Shown here: piece by piece, positions 7,879 to 15,437 of the stretch
Position numbering within the stretch: position 1 is the stretch's first letter
How the letters are laid out: the number at the start of each line of letters is the position of its first letter
Origin: Massilia eurypsychrophila
GTDB taxonomy: Bacteria; Pseudomonadota; Gammaproteobacteria; Burkholderiales; Burkholderiaceae_D
Assembly (NCBI RefSeq): GCF_002760655.1
Contig: NZ_PDOC01000033.1
Span: 1-32,447 of the forward strand
Reading direction: 5' to 3'
DNA: 32,447 bases
Translations under genes and position numbers: made by a program
Notes under the pieces: model-generated
Databases searched by the model: none
What the model saw: the letters and a program-made list of their open reading frames with translations, nothing else
Told to the model about the DNA's origin: nothing

Positions 7879-10392
7879 ATGAGCCGCTTTCCTGACGGGT
7901 TTCCTACTGCCTACAAAAAATTGGTGATGTTAAGCGTCAATGCTAGTATCGCTACTGATTCACATCTATCATGCTCTTTAAATTCCGACGAGGTAAGGTT
8001 GTTGGTTGGGGTCGCATCTATTTCCTCGCTTTCTGATCAAGCTGATATGCAGTCCCTGGCTTATGAGATCTGTAGCCGCTTAATTGAGTGTTATGTCGAC
8101 GTTGACGATCTTATTTCGAGTGCAGATATGATTTTGTCGAGAGTGGGAAACTTCCCCGGGCGGTCACTATTACGTCGGCGATTTCGCCAGGATTCCGAGC
8201 CCGATATTCCATTTTCTCTCTCGCTAGAGCGCATCGCGCGTCAAGCGGAGAATAGTTTGGAAAACGGGATTTGCCTCACGAATTTCCAGTATCGACTTTA
8301 CCATTCTCTCTCTGGTGAGAGGGCGCTAAGTGTATCGGCGCCAACATCTGCGGGGAAATCGTACGTCTTAAATTTAGAATTGATACGGCGTCTTGGCGAA
8401 GCAAGCGGTAAGTGTATTGTCTATGTCGTTCCTACGCGTGCACTGGTGACGGAGGTGGTCGGCCGAATTAGAACAACCGTGCGCGAAGAGAACATGAGTG
8501 GAATTGTGATTAGAACTGCACCTTTCCCAGTAAAATTATCTTGTGCGGTCAGTGGGGTAGTATTTGTGTTAACGCAGGAGCGGCTGTTGAGTCTACTTGC
8601 AATTAGTAAGGATAAAACCGCAATTTCGCTTTTAATTGTTGATGAAGCCCACGAATTGAAAAAAGGGAATCGTGGAATACTTTTGCAGAACGCAGTGGAT
8701 CTGGCCTTAAAGCAATCGCCAATGGCTGACGTCTTTTTCGCTAGCCCATTGATTCAAAATCCGGGGTACTTGCTCAATTTATTTCAACGTGAGAAAGATG
8801 GTCATTTCTTCACTGAAGAGGTGTCACCCGTTTCACAAAATCTGTTACTCGTTGCTCCCGTGTCGGGAAAGCCTAATATAGTTGAAATCTCGTCTCTCAT
8901 TAATGGATCGCTAATTCGGGTCGGACGTTCCACCCTGGATTTTTCATTTCGCGATTCGGTGGCAGTTCAGAAAGCGAGGTTTGCATTAAAGGTTTGCAAG
9001 CCAGGTGAATCTGTGATTGTTTTCGCTAGTTCAGCGGCTGAAGCAGAAAAAACAGCGATGTGTGCTGCTAGCTATGTTCACGATTTCGAGGCGCCTGCCG
9101 AATTGCTCGATTTTATAAATTTTATTAGAGCAGAGATCCATGAAGAGTATCCGTTGATTATGTCGCTAACCATGGGCGTAGGATTCCACTACGGGAACAT
9201 GCCGTCCATTGTTAGAGCTGGGGTGGAGCGTTTTTTTAAGGATGGGACAATTCGATTTTTAGCTTCAACTAGCACGCTCCTGCAAGGCGTAAATTTGCCT
9301 GCAAAGCATATCGTTATTCATAATCCTCATCTCGGGCCGGCGCCAATGGAACGTGCCGACTTCAGGAATTTGGCTGGCCGTGCCGGTCGATTGCTGAACG
9401 AATTTCATGGCAACGTATGGTGTATCAGGCCGATGGAATGGGAGGTAGCCTCGTTCCAAGGAGCGGAGCTTCAGGAGATTAGCAGTGCGATGAGCAATGT
9501 CATGCAAGATGGTGGTTCGTTGATCCAAGGAGTGTTAGGAAATGATGTCTTGGCGGAAGATAAAGATCTTGGTGACGCCGCGTTTAGTCGACTCTTTCAT
9601 GAGTTGCGGGGCGATGGGGATGGGGAACAGTTAGTCCGAATTAATTACGCTACAGAAGCCAACAATCAAATTCTCTCCGCAAACATTGATTCGCTAAAGT
9701 CATTGATTATATCGCTGCCGGTTAGCTTTTTGGATTCTCACCGTTCGTTACGTCCTGACATGCTTCAACGTTTATACGAACAGATCGCGGGACTTGAGTT
9801 TCTGGATTTAATTCTATTGATCAAGCCGCATGAAACGGGCGGGAAGCAACGGATGAGCAGTGCGGTCGCGTTGATTTACAACGCGTTTGATATTCAAACA
9901 ACGGAGAAGCAGCAGCGCTGGATTTGTGGAGTGGCTCACGAATGGGTTTGGGGGAAGCCCATAGGTGAGATGCTCGTAAAAAGAGTCGATCTGCTCCGCG
10001 CGCGAGGCGTTAAAGATTCGGCGTCTAAGATTATTCGAGATTTGTTGAAGTTGATCGAAACCGAAATACGGTTTAATTTAGTCCGTTATTTCGCAGCTTT
10101 TGAAGACCTGTTAAGAATTGTCTTAAAAGAAAGAGGACGCGAAGTTGACGAGTGCATTGTGGCTCCATATCACGTGTATTTAGAATTCGGATCTTCTGAT
10201 CAAATATCGTTAGGCCTTATGGCTGTCGGGTTATCAAGATTTACCGCCATCAGATTGTCGACTGCGGTTTTTTGGGGCGATACGCGGGAACCCGAGGACC
10301 TCTTGAAAAAATTGGCTTCTATCCGTCTCGCCACACTTTCTCTGCCCAAAGTTTGCCAAGCTGAAATTCGTGAACTTTTGGGTTACCAATAA
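7879..10392 (+). CDS. hamB: Hachiman defence helicase HamB (DEAD/DEAH family)
   Basis: An 837-residue superfamily 2 helicase. Motif I is APTSAGKS at 154-161, motif II is DEAH at 255-258, a motif V-like STLLQGVNLPA lies at 465-475 and motif VI RNLAGRAGRL lies at 496-505. This is the Ski2-like pattern found in HamB. About 330 further residues form the C-terminal region. In characterised Hachiman, HamB senses damaged or foreign DNA and releases HamA nuclease activity. ATG 7879 follows the hamA stop by three bases and has no strong ribosome site of its own, suggesting coupled translation. The full motif set and usual length indicate a functional gene. Confidence 0.88.
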   Translation: MSRFPDGFPTAYKKLVMLSVNASIATDSHLSCSLNSDEVRLLVGVASISSLSDQADMQSLAYEICSRLIECYVDVDDLISSADMILSRVGNFPGRSLLRRRFRQDSEPDIPFSLSLERIARQAENSLENGICLTNFQYRLYHSLSGERALSVSAPTSAGKSYVLNLELIRRLGEASGKCIVYVVPTRALVTEVVGRIRTTVREENMSGIVIRTAPFPVKLSCAVSGVVFVLTQERLLSLLAISKDKTAISLLIVDEAHELKKGNRGILLQNAVDLALKQSPMADVFFASPLIQNPGYLLNLFQREKDGHFFTEEVSPVSQNLLLVAPVSGKPNIVEISSLINGSLIRVGRSTLDFSFRDSVAVQKARFALKVCKPGESVIVFASSAAEAEKTAMCAASYVHDFEAPAELLDFINFIRAEIHEEYPLIMSLTMGVGFHYGNMPSIVRAGVERFFKDGTIRFLASTSTLLQGVNLPAKHIVIHNPHLGPAPMERADFRNLAGRAGRLLNEFHGNVWCIRPMEWEVASFQGAELQEISSAMSNVMQDGGSLIQGVLGNDVLAEDKDLGDAAFSRLFHELRGDGDGEQLVRINYATEANNQILSANIDSLKSLIISLPVSFLDSHRSLRPDMLQRLYEQIAGLEFLDLILLIKPHETGGKQRMSSAVALIYNAFDIQTTEKQQRWICGVAHEWVWGKPIGEMLVKRVDLLRARGVKDSASKIIRDLLKLIETEIRFNLVRYFAAFEDLLRIVLKERGREVDECIVAPYHVYLEFGSSDQISLGLMAVGLSRFTAIRLSTAVFWGDTREPEDLLKKLASIRLATLSLPKVCQAEIRELLGYQ

Positions 10393-10424
10393 TAAAATCG
10401 TATCCACCGAAAAGGAGTACAGCA

Positions 10425-10781
10425 ATGACTAGAGGTGTTTCTTTACAAAACGGGCTTTCCTGGAAGCGCTCTGGCGATGCACTTGATCACTTCCAACAAA
10501 TGTTGGATCGTTATTCCGTGGGTGAGCAAATATCTTCTCCGCAGGATGTAAGCGACCTTGCAGCGCTGCTGGAACGATACGACTCTATGCTACTACCGGG
10601 AGAGGCGACGAAAATTGGCGCCGGAATTTTATTTTTTTCAAAACAAACTAATAACGGCGAGGGTTGGTCGTCAGACAGTTTTTGGGTTCATCGAACCGAC
10701 GCTACAAGCAGCGACTTCAGTTATAAAAAAGCTCTGGGACCGCTGCGTTCGGAGACAAAAGGTCGACGTAACCCGACGTGA
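10425..10781 (+). CDS. DUF3223/DCL-like small protein, probably C-terminally truncated
   Basis: A 118-residue protein beginning with SLQNGLSWKRSGDALDHFQQML and RYSVGEQISSPQDVSDLAALLERY, then KIGAGILFF, GWSSDSFWVHRTDATSSDFSY. This matches the DUF3223/DCL-type domain (named after the plant DCL protein), whose bacterial members are uncharacterised. From what I recall of the family, homologues continue after the DFSY motif, whereas this one ends with 20 unrelated residues. The gene may therefore be cut short. AAAGGAG stands about eight bases before the ATG, and it starts 33 bp after hamB, so it probably belongs to the same transcript. A role in Hachiman defence is conjecture. Confidence 0.6.
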   Translation: MTRGVSLQNGLSWKRSGDALDHFQQMLDRYSVGEQISSPQDVSDLAALLERYDSMLLPGEATKIGAGILFFSKQTNNGEGWSSDSFWVHRTDATSSDFSYKKALGPLRSETKGRRNPT

Positions 10782-10941
10782 ATGAGTTGGAACATATGAG
10801 ATTTGGACACCAAGCAAGCTTGAGCGCGCCTCATTCTGGATATAACAGGAGCAAATTGAGCAAAAATGCGGGTTGAAAAGGTGCGTAGTGGGGCTGGTAC
10901 ATCCAGAAGTTTCGTATTTTCTCAAAGGAGAGTTCGAATCT

Positions 10942-10993
10942 CACCGCTTCAGCCAGTAGCGCCTCACTAAGCTCCCCGACCGGGAGCTTTTTT
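10942..10993 (+). repeat. att-like site: tRNA-Ser 3'-end remnant, right copy
   Basis: This is the second copy of the 52-bp repeat at 4590-4641. Here a T-arm-like GAGAGTTCGAATCTCAC (10928-10944) precedes CGCTTCAGCCA, so more of a tRNA 3' half is preserved than in the left copy. The T stem has one mismatch and no D or anticodon arms are found upstream, so this is not a functional tRNA. Confidence 0.65.
10969..10993 (+). terminator. Rho-independent terminator within right att-like repeat
   Basis: AGCTCCC (10970-10976) pairs with GGGAGCT (10982-10988) and is followed by six T. It is the counterpart of the terminator at 4617-4643. Confidence 0.75.
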
Positions 10994-11913
10994 GAGCCTG
11001 CCGAACAAGGTCGATCTGCCTATCGTCGATGCGACTTGCTCGAAAGGCGAATCTTCTGATGCAGGCATGGGCGGAGTACTGCGTGGTCGGAATCGTGTCT
11101 ACTCGTTGAAATTACGCTTGTGATTTTCTGTCATTTATCACTGGCAGGCCCGTCCCACCCCGGTTTTTTTAGTCATCGTTCGACCTTACAACTGACTCAT
11201 TTTTTCATCGCCCTGGTCGGCTTGGATGCCTTCGCAGGTACTGCCTTTTTCCGCTTGGCCGGCACATCCATTTCGCTCGGATCCAATAAAAGTAGCGTAT
11301 CAACGTAAGCGATCATGCGACTCAGATAATCCGGCGAGATTTCCTGCATCATTGCCAATGAGCGCAGTACCAGCATGTGGGAATTGATCGGCCCGGCATT
11401 TGTCGGCGCCTGTTTCATGGCCTGCGCCAGCTGTTTGTCGACGCTCAGTCTGACCCAGGTAGCGCGTGATTCGCGTACGGTCTTCAACTCGAGGGTGGAG
11501 GAGCCGGTTGCGGTCGAGTGCGATGTTGCATGTTGTACGGGCGGATGTCCCGGTGAACCGGTCAAGGCCGGTTCAAGTTGCGACACCAGCTTGGTCAATG
11601 CCGCACATTGCTCTCGCGCTTCCAGCGTGGCTAGAAAGTACCGCAAACCTTTGAAATCGCTGCCTGCAAATAGCCGCTCCAGCTCGGTGGCGGCCTGTGG
11701 ATGCTTCTCGCAAGCAGTAGCAAGCAGTCTGGCCGCGGCAGTGCGCGCTTGCTCGAATCGCTCGGCAAATACGGCCAGCGCTTGCGCGAGCTTCGCCTCC
11801 AGCATTTGCCGCACGCTCCCATTGTGTGCAGCAGCGCGCTGCGCCAGCGTTTCGAGATAGTGCCACCCTGCAGTATCAAAGCTTTCTCCGCCCTGATCCC
11901 TCACGCTCGCAAG

Positions 11914-11919
11914 CAGGGG
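11914..11919. repeat. Target site duplication CAGGGG, left
   Basis: Identical to 14388-14393. Removing the element and one copy restores the DUF2894 reading frame (Asp-Pro-Leu-Leu-Ala-Ser), which fixes the duplication length at six bases. Confidence 0.9.
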
Positions 11920-12047
11920 TGGTGAGCGACAATTATCTTGGCCGGTAGACGACAACTATCTTGGCCGGTTTGTCACCTGAAACCGGCCCGGTGCGGAAGC
12001 GAGGTTTACAGTTGTTTCATTCAGCACGGTGCTGAGGGAGATGACGA

Positions 12048-13541
12048 GTGGCCGGCAAACGCATTGGAGATCACCAAGTGGGCATTTACAAGAAACTCAG
12101 AACCAAGCTCGGGCAGGAAGTTGCTGCGGCCAAGACCGGCATTAGCGTACGCTCAGCACGCCGGATCGACGCCAGCGAGGCTTTGCCATCTCAACGAGAA
12201 GCGCGCAAGTGGCGCACGCGATCCGACCCGTTTGAGGCGGTCTGGGACAGCGAGCTCGTACCGATGCTGGCAGCTGCGCCGGGCCTGACCGCGACGACGC
12301 TGCTCGAAGAGGTTCAACGGCGTTATCCAGGGCTGTACGACGATGCACTGCTGCGCACCTTGCAGCGACGGGTGCGCACGTGGAGCGCCAGTTACGGCAA
12401 GGAGCGCGAGGTGTTCTTCGCGCAGACGCACCCACCTGGCCGCCTGGGCCTGTCGGACTTCACCCATGCCACCGTCCTCCAAGTGACCATCGCCGGCGCG
12501 ACCCTATTGCACCTGCTGTACCAGTTCGCCTTGGCTTACTCTGGCTGGCGCTACGTCGAGGTGGTGCTGGGCGGAGAGAGCTTCATGGCCCTGTCCTCCG
12601 GCCTGCAGAATGCGGCATGGATGATGGGCGGCGTTCCTGAGGAGCACCGGACCGACAGCCTGGCCGCAGCTTTCAAGAACAAGGCCGAGCATGAGCTGCT
12701 GACGCGGCGCTATGATGCACTGTGCCAGCATTACGGCATGCGCCCCAGCCGCAACAACCTCGGCGTGAGCCACGAGAACGGTTCGATCGAATCGCGGCAA
12801 GGCACCCTCAAGCGCACCATGGAGCAGGCGTTGCTATTGCGTGGGCACCGCGACTTCGCCGATCTGGACGCCTACCGTCTGTTCGTGGCTGAAGTATTCG
12901 GGCGACTCAATGGCCGCGTTGCCCGCAAGTTCAATGAAGAACGTGCCATGCTCATGGCCCTGCCGACAAGGCGCAGCAGCGACTATGAGGAGGTCGACGC
13001 GCGCGTCACCAAGTACTGCACGATGACGGTCAAGAAGGTGCTGTGCACGGCCCCGTCGAGGCTGGTGGGACATCGGTTGAAAGTACGCGTCTTCGCCGAG
13101 CGGCTTGAGTGCTGGCTGGGCAATGTGTGCGTACTTGAGCTACGGCGCGGTCAGCCCGACCCGGTCAGCGGGCGCGGCAAGGTGGTCGACTATCGCCACC
13201 TGCTCCCAGCGCTCAAACGCAAGCCCGGAGCGCTGGCGCGCTCTGTGCTGCGCGACGCGCTGTTCCCGCGTACCGAGTACCGCCTGATGTGGGTTCAGCT
13301 GAAAGATTGCCTGCCCGAGGCGCAAGCCTGCAGGCTCATGGTTGGCCTGCTGGACCTGGCCGGCAACGGCGGCTGCGAGGCGGCGCTCGCGCAGCGCTTG
13401 GCGGCGCTGCTCGCTGCCGGCGAGATGCCGGACTTGGAAGAGCTGCAGCAGGAGATGGCGCCGCGGCCGGCGCAATGCCCGACCGTGACGGTGGTGCTGC
13501 CGACACTGGCCAGCTACGACTGCTTGCTGGAGGCTGCATGA
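12048..13541 (+). CDS. istA: IS21 family transposase IstA
   Basis: A 497-residue DDE transposase. The N-terminus AGKRIGDHQVGIYKKLR followed by AAAKTGISVRSARRID is the IS21 helix-turn-helix. The catalytic acids lie in GLSDFTHA (Asp), EHRTDSLAAAFKN (Asp) and SHENGSIESRQG (Glu), the standard IstA spacing. The chosen start is GTG 12048, preceded by GGGAG; the sequence immediately after it is family-typical, and no ATG fits as well. Length equals that of full IstA proteins. Its stop overlaps the istB start by four bases (ATGA). Confidence 0.94.
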   Translation: MAGKRIGDHQVGIYKKLRTKLGQEVAAAKTGISVRSARRIDASEALPSQREARKWRTRSDPFEAVWDSELVPMLAAAPGLTATTLLEEVQRRYPGLYDDALLRTLQRRVRTWSASYGKEREVFFAQTHPPGRLGLSDFTHATVLQVTIAGATLLHLLYQFALAYSGWRYVEVVLGGESFMALSSGLQNAAWMMGGVPEEHRTDSLAAAFKNKAEHELLTRRYDALCQHYGMRPSRNNLGVSHENGSIESRQGTLKRTMEQALLLRGHRDFADLDAYRLFVAEVFGRLNGRVARKFNEERAMLMALPTRRSSDYEEVDARVTKYCTMTVKKVLCTAPSRLVGHRLKVRVFAERLECWLGNVCVLELRRGQPDPVSGRGKVVDYRHLLPALKRKPGALARSVLRDALFPRTEYRLMWVQLKDCLPEAQACRLMVGLLDLAGNGGCEAALAQRLAALLAAGEMPDLEELQQEMAPRPAQCPTVTVVLPTLASYDCLLEAA

Positions 13542-14323
13542 GCAGCATCGCGGCGCGCCTGCCGCTGATCCTCAACGAGCTGCGCCTGCCAACGATCAAG
13601 CGCCTGTGGGCCGGCCTGGCAGAGCAGTCGAACAAGGAGGGCTGGCCTGCCGAGCGCTTCCTCACCGCTGTGATGGAACACGAGTTGGCCGAGAGAGAAA
13701 CGCGGCGCCTGGAACGGCACCGGCTCGAATCCCAACTCCTGCCGGGCAAGCTGCTATCGAGCTTCGACTTCACCACGGTACCCACGGTATCGAAAGCGCA
13801 TGTCACCGCGCTGGTCGAAGGCGACGGCTGGATCGACCAGGGGGCCAACCTGCTGCTGTTCGGCCCGCCCGGCGTGGGCAAGAGCCATCTCGTGTGCGCC
13901 ATCGGCTACGGCCTGATCGACCGCGGCTACGGCGTTCACTTCACGCGCACCAGCGACCTCGTGCAGCGGCTGCAGGTGGCACGCAGGGAAATGCGCCTGC
14001 CGGCCGAGATCGCAAAGCTGGACCGATTCGACCTGCTGATTTTGGATGACCTGAGCTACGTCAGGCGCGACCAGGCAGAGACGTCGGTGCTGTTCGAACT
14101 GATCGCTGCGCGCTACGAGAGGAAGAGCTTGGCGCTGACGGCCAACCAGCCGTTCTCTGGGTGGGACCAGGTGTTTCCAGAACCGGCCATGACGCTGGCG
14201 GCGGTGGACCGTCTGGTGCATCACTCGACCATCTTCGAGTTAAACGTGGAAAGCTATCGTCGCCGTCACGCATCGGTGGGCAGCGCTACCGCCAAGCAAA
14301 AAACGAAGGAAAAAACGGATTAA
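13538..14323 (+). CDS. istB: IS21 family helper ATPase IstB
   Basis: A 261-residue AAA+ ATPase that assists IstA in target capture. Walker A is LLLFGPPGVGKSH, Walker B is DLLILDDLSYV, and TANQPFSGWDQVF follows as sensor region, all characteristic of IstB. The start ATG 13538 lies within the istA stop (ATGA overlap), the usual coupling. An upstream in-frame extension to 13289 merely overlaps istA in another frame and is not believed. The lysine-rich tail ends 39 bp before the right inverted repeat. Confidence 0.94.
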   Translation: MSSIAARLPLILNELRLPTIKRLWAGLAEQSNKEGWPAERFLTAVMEHELAERETRRLERHRLESQLLPGKLLSSFDFTTVPTVSKAHVTALVEGDGWIDQGANLLLFGPPGVGKSHLVCAIGYGLIDRGYGVHFTRTSDLVQRLQVARREMRLPAEIAKLDRFDLLILDDLSYVRRDQAETSVLFELIAARYERKSLALTANQPFSGWDQVFPEPAMTLAAVDRLVHHSTIFELNVESYRRRHASVGSATAKQKTKEKTD

Positions 14324-14387
14324 CAACACTTCGCTTCACCGGCCAAGATAATTGACGCCGACCGGCCAAGATAGTTGACGCCATCCA

Positions 14388-14393
14388 CAGGGG
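14388..14393. repeat. Target site duplication CAGGGG, right
   Basis: Partner of 11914-11919, directly outside the right inverted repeat of the IS21 element. Confidence 0.9.
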
Positions 14394-14448
14394 ATCAATT
14401 CTTGAGTGCGGTAGCGCCTGCACGGAATCCAAGGCCGGGATGCCAACG

Positions 14449-15186
14449 TCACCCATTCGAAGGCGCTTTGGCAGGAGAAGACTTGGGTACCGGCGCCATC
14501 TCCACCCGCCGGTTCTGCGCGCGCGGTGTCGTCGGTGTTCGCTTTTACCGGCTGCTCGGAACCGAATGCGGCGGCAAACACCATCGACGAAGGCATTCCT
14601 TGCTCGACCAGCGTGCGCGTTACCGTTAGCGCACGCTGCGCCGACAGTTCCCAGTTGCCGCAAACGGTCCGTTGCGGATGGGCTTGTCGTCGGTAAAGCC
14701 ACTGACCATCAGCATCTCGTCGCGCGAGGCGAGATAGGCGCGCAGCGGCACTACCAGGCTGTTGAGCAACTGGCGGCCATCCGGCTGCAATTTGTCCGAA
14801 TTTTGTGCGAACAGAACCTGACCACTGATGCCGATGCGGCCATTGTTCAGGGTAATGCGGCCGCTTGCCAGCGGAACCGCCAGGGCCTTCTCCAGCGTCA
14901 TGCGGCGTTGTTCCTCGGCCTGACGTTTCTTCACTTCTGCCTGCAGGCTGGAACTCAGTTCCATCTGCACGCCAACCACTGCCACCAGCAGCAGCACAAA
15001 TGCGCCCAGCAGTCCGGACATCAGGTCGCCGAAGACGGCCCAGACCGGCGCGCTCTTCGGCTCCGGATCGAAGAGCTGGGCGTTTCGGTTCACCGCGGGC
15101 GGCAGGTCGCGAGAGATGGGGTTGGGCGGGGCGCACCCCTGCGTGTCACGGTGCTCCTCCAGAGCATTCGGCCCCTGGCCGCTCAA
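14449..15186 (-). pseudogene. MotB/OmpA-like gene, second copy, frameshifted
   Basis: Residues after the first 50 match the intact protein encoded at 23555-24190 almost exactly: SAPVWAVFGDLMSGLLGAFV, the transmembrane segment, then the OmpA domain up to RNGPFA. At 14657/14658 one T is missing compared with the intact copy, which throws the frame. At about 14515-14525 two further bases of a GC repeat are missing, restoring the frame near the end. The region between encodes the wrong sequence, so the peptidoglycan-binding domain is lost. The N-terminal 48 residues are unrelated to the intact copy, and the start at 15186 is only the first available ATG. It overlaps the split DUF2894 copy as in the intact operon. 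Confidence 0.85.
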
Positions 15187-15437
15187 TGATGTGTGTGATG
15201 CGAGAACGGTCGTCGGTCATTGATGGTGAGGGAATCGTCAATGACCTCAGAAAGTGGATTGCAGGTCATCTAAAGTTTTCGAAATTTTTGGTGCATCGCG
15301 CCAACGACTGCTTCTGGCCGAATCCGGCCGTTCAGATCAGCGTAGCAGGCTTGCATGACGGCGTTGGCGTCGGTAGGTGAGTCGAATCAGCGCTGTTGTT
15401 CTGACGGCTTCAAGATTGCCTGCAATTGGTCCTGGCC

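Larger units (their letters stand above)
10782..11196. other. Right edge of the defence island, no intact gene
   Basis: On the plus strand 10786-10965 reads as degenerate coding sequence, with pieces such as YEIWTPSKLERASFWI and KRCVVGLVHPEVSYFLKGEF broken by stop codons. It could be the tail of a lost gene of unknown kind. It overlaps the right att-like repeat. From 10994 to 11196 I see nothing recognisable. Confidence 0.35.
11920..14387 (+). mobile_element. Complete IS21-family insertion sequence, 2,468 bp
   Basis: It contains istA and istB in the usual overlapping arrangement. The outermost 26 bp (11920-11945 and 14362-14387) form imperfect inverted repeats starting TGG and ending TATCTTGGCCGG, and each end has a second internal copy of that motif (11957-11968 and 14339-14350), typical of IS21 multiple terminal repeats. 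The flanks carry a 6-bp target duplication CAGGGG at 11914-11919 and 14388-14393. Both ends and both genes look intact, so it may be active. Confidence 0.93.
11197..14456 (-). pseudogene. DUF2894 gene, second copy, split by IS21
   Basis: The 5' piece (14456 to 14388) begins MGDVGIPALDSVQALPHSRIDPL. The 3' piece (11919 to 11197) continues LASVRDQGGESFDTAGWHYLETL and runs to the end KPTRAMKK. Joined across the insertion, with one copy of the CAGGGG duplication removed, they give a continuous protein of about 260 residues. It parallels the intact DUF2894 protein encoded at 22777-23562. The C-terminal part keeps the family's lysine/proline-rich tail. The IS21 insertion alone inactivates the gene; otherwise I see no frameshift in it. 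Its neighbouring OmpA-like copy is also broken. Confidence 0.88.
11177..15054 (-). repeat. Degraded direct-repeat copy of OmpA-DUF2894 genes (carries IS21)
   Basis: Without the IS21 element this segment is about 1.4 kb and is closely similar, base for base, to 22757-24163 in the same orientation. The shared part begins with CGTTCGACCTTACAAC downstream of the DUF2894 stop and ends at GACCGGCGCGCT near the start of the OmpA-like gene. Beyond both ends the sequences differ. Confidence 0.9.

Noticed and set aside
10870-10955. Intact tRNA gene suggested by TTCGAAT and a CCA-like end
   Set aside because: Only a T-arm-like piece and acceptor 3' strand are present; the T stem has a mismatch and no D arm, anticodon arm or matching 5' acceptor strand is found.
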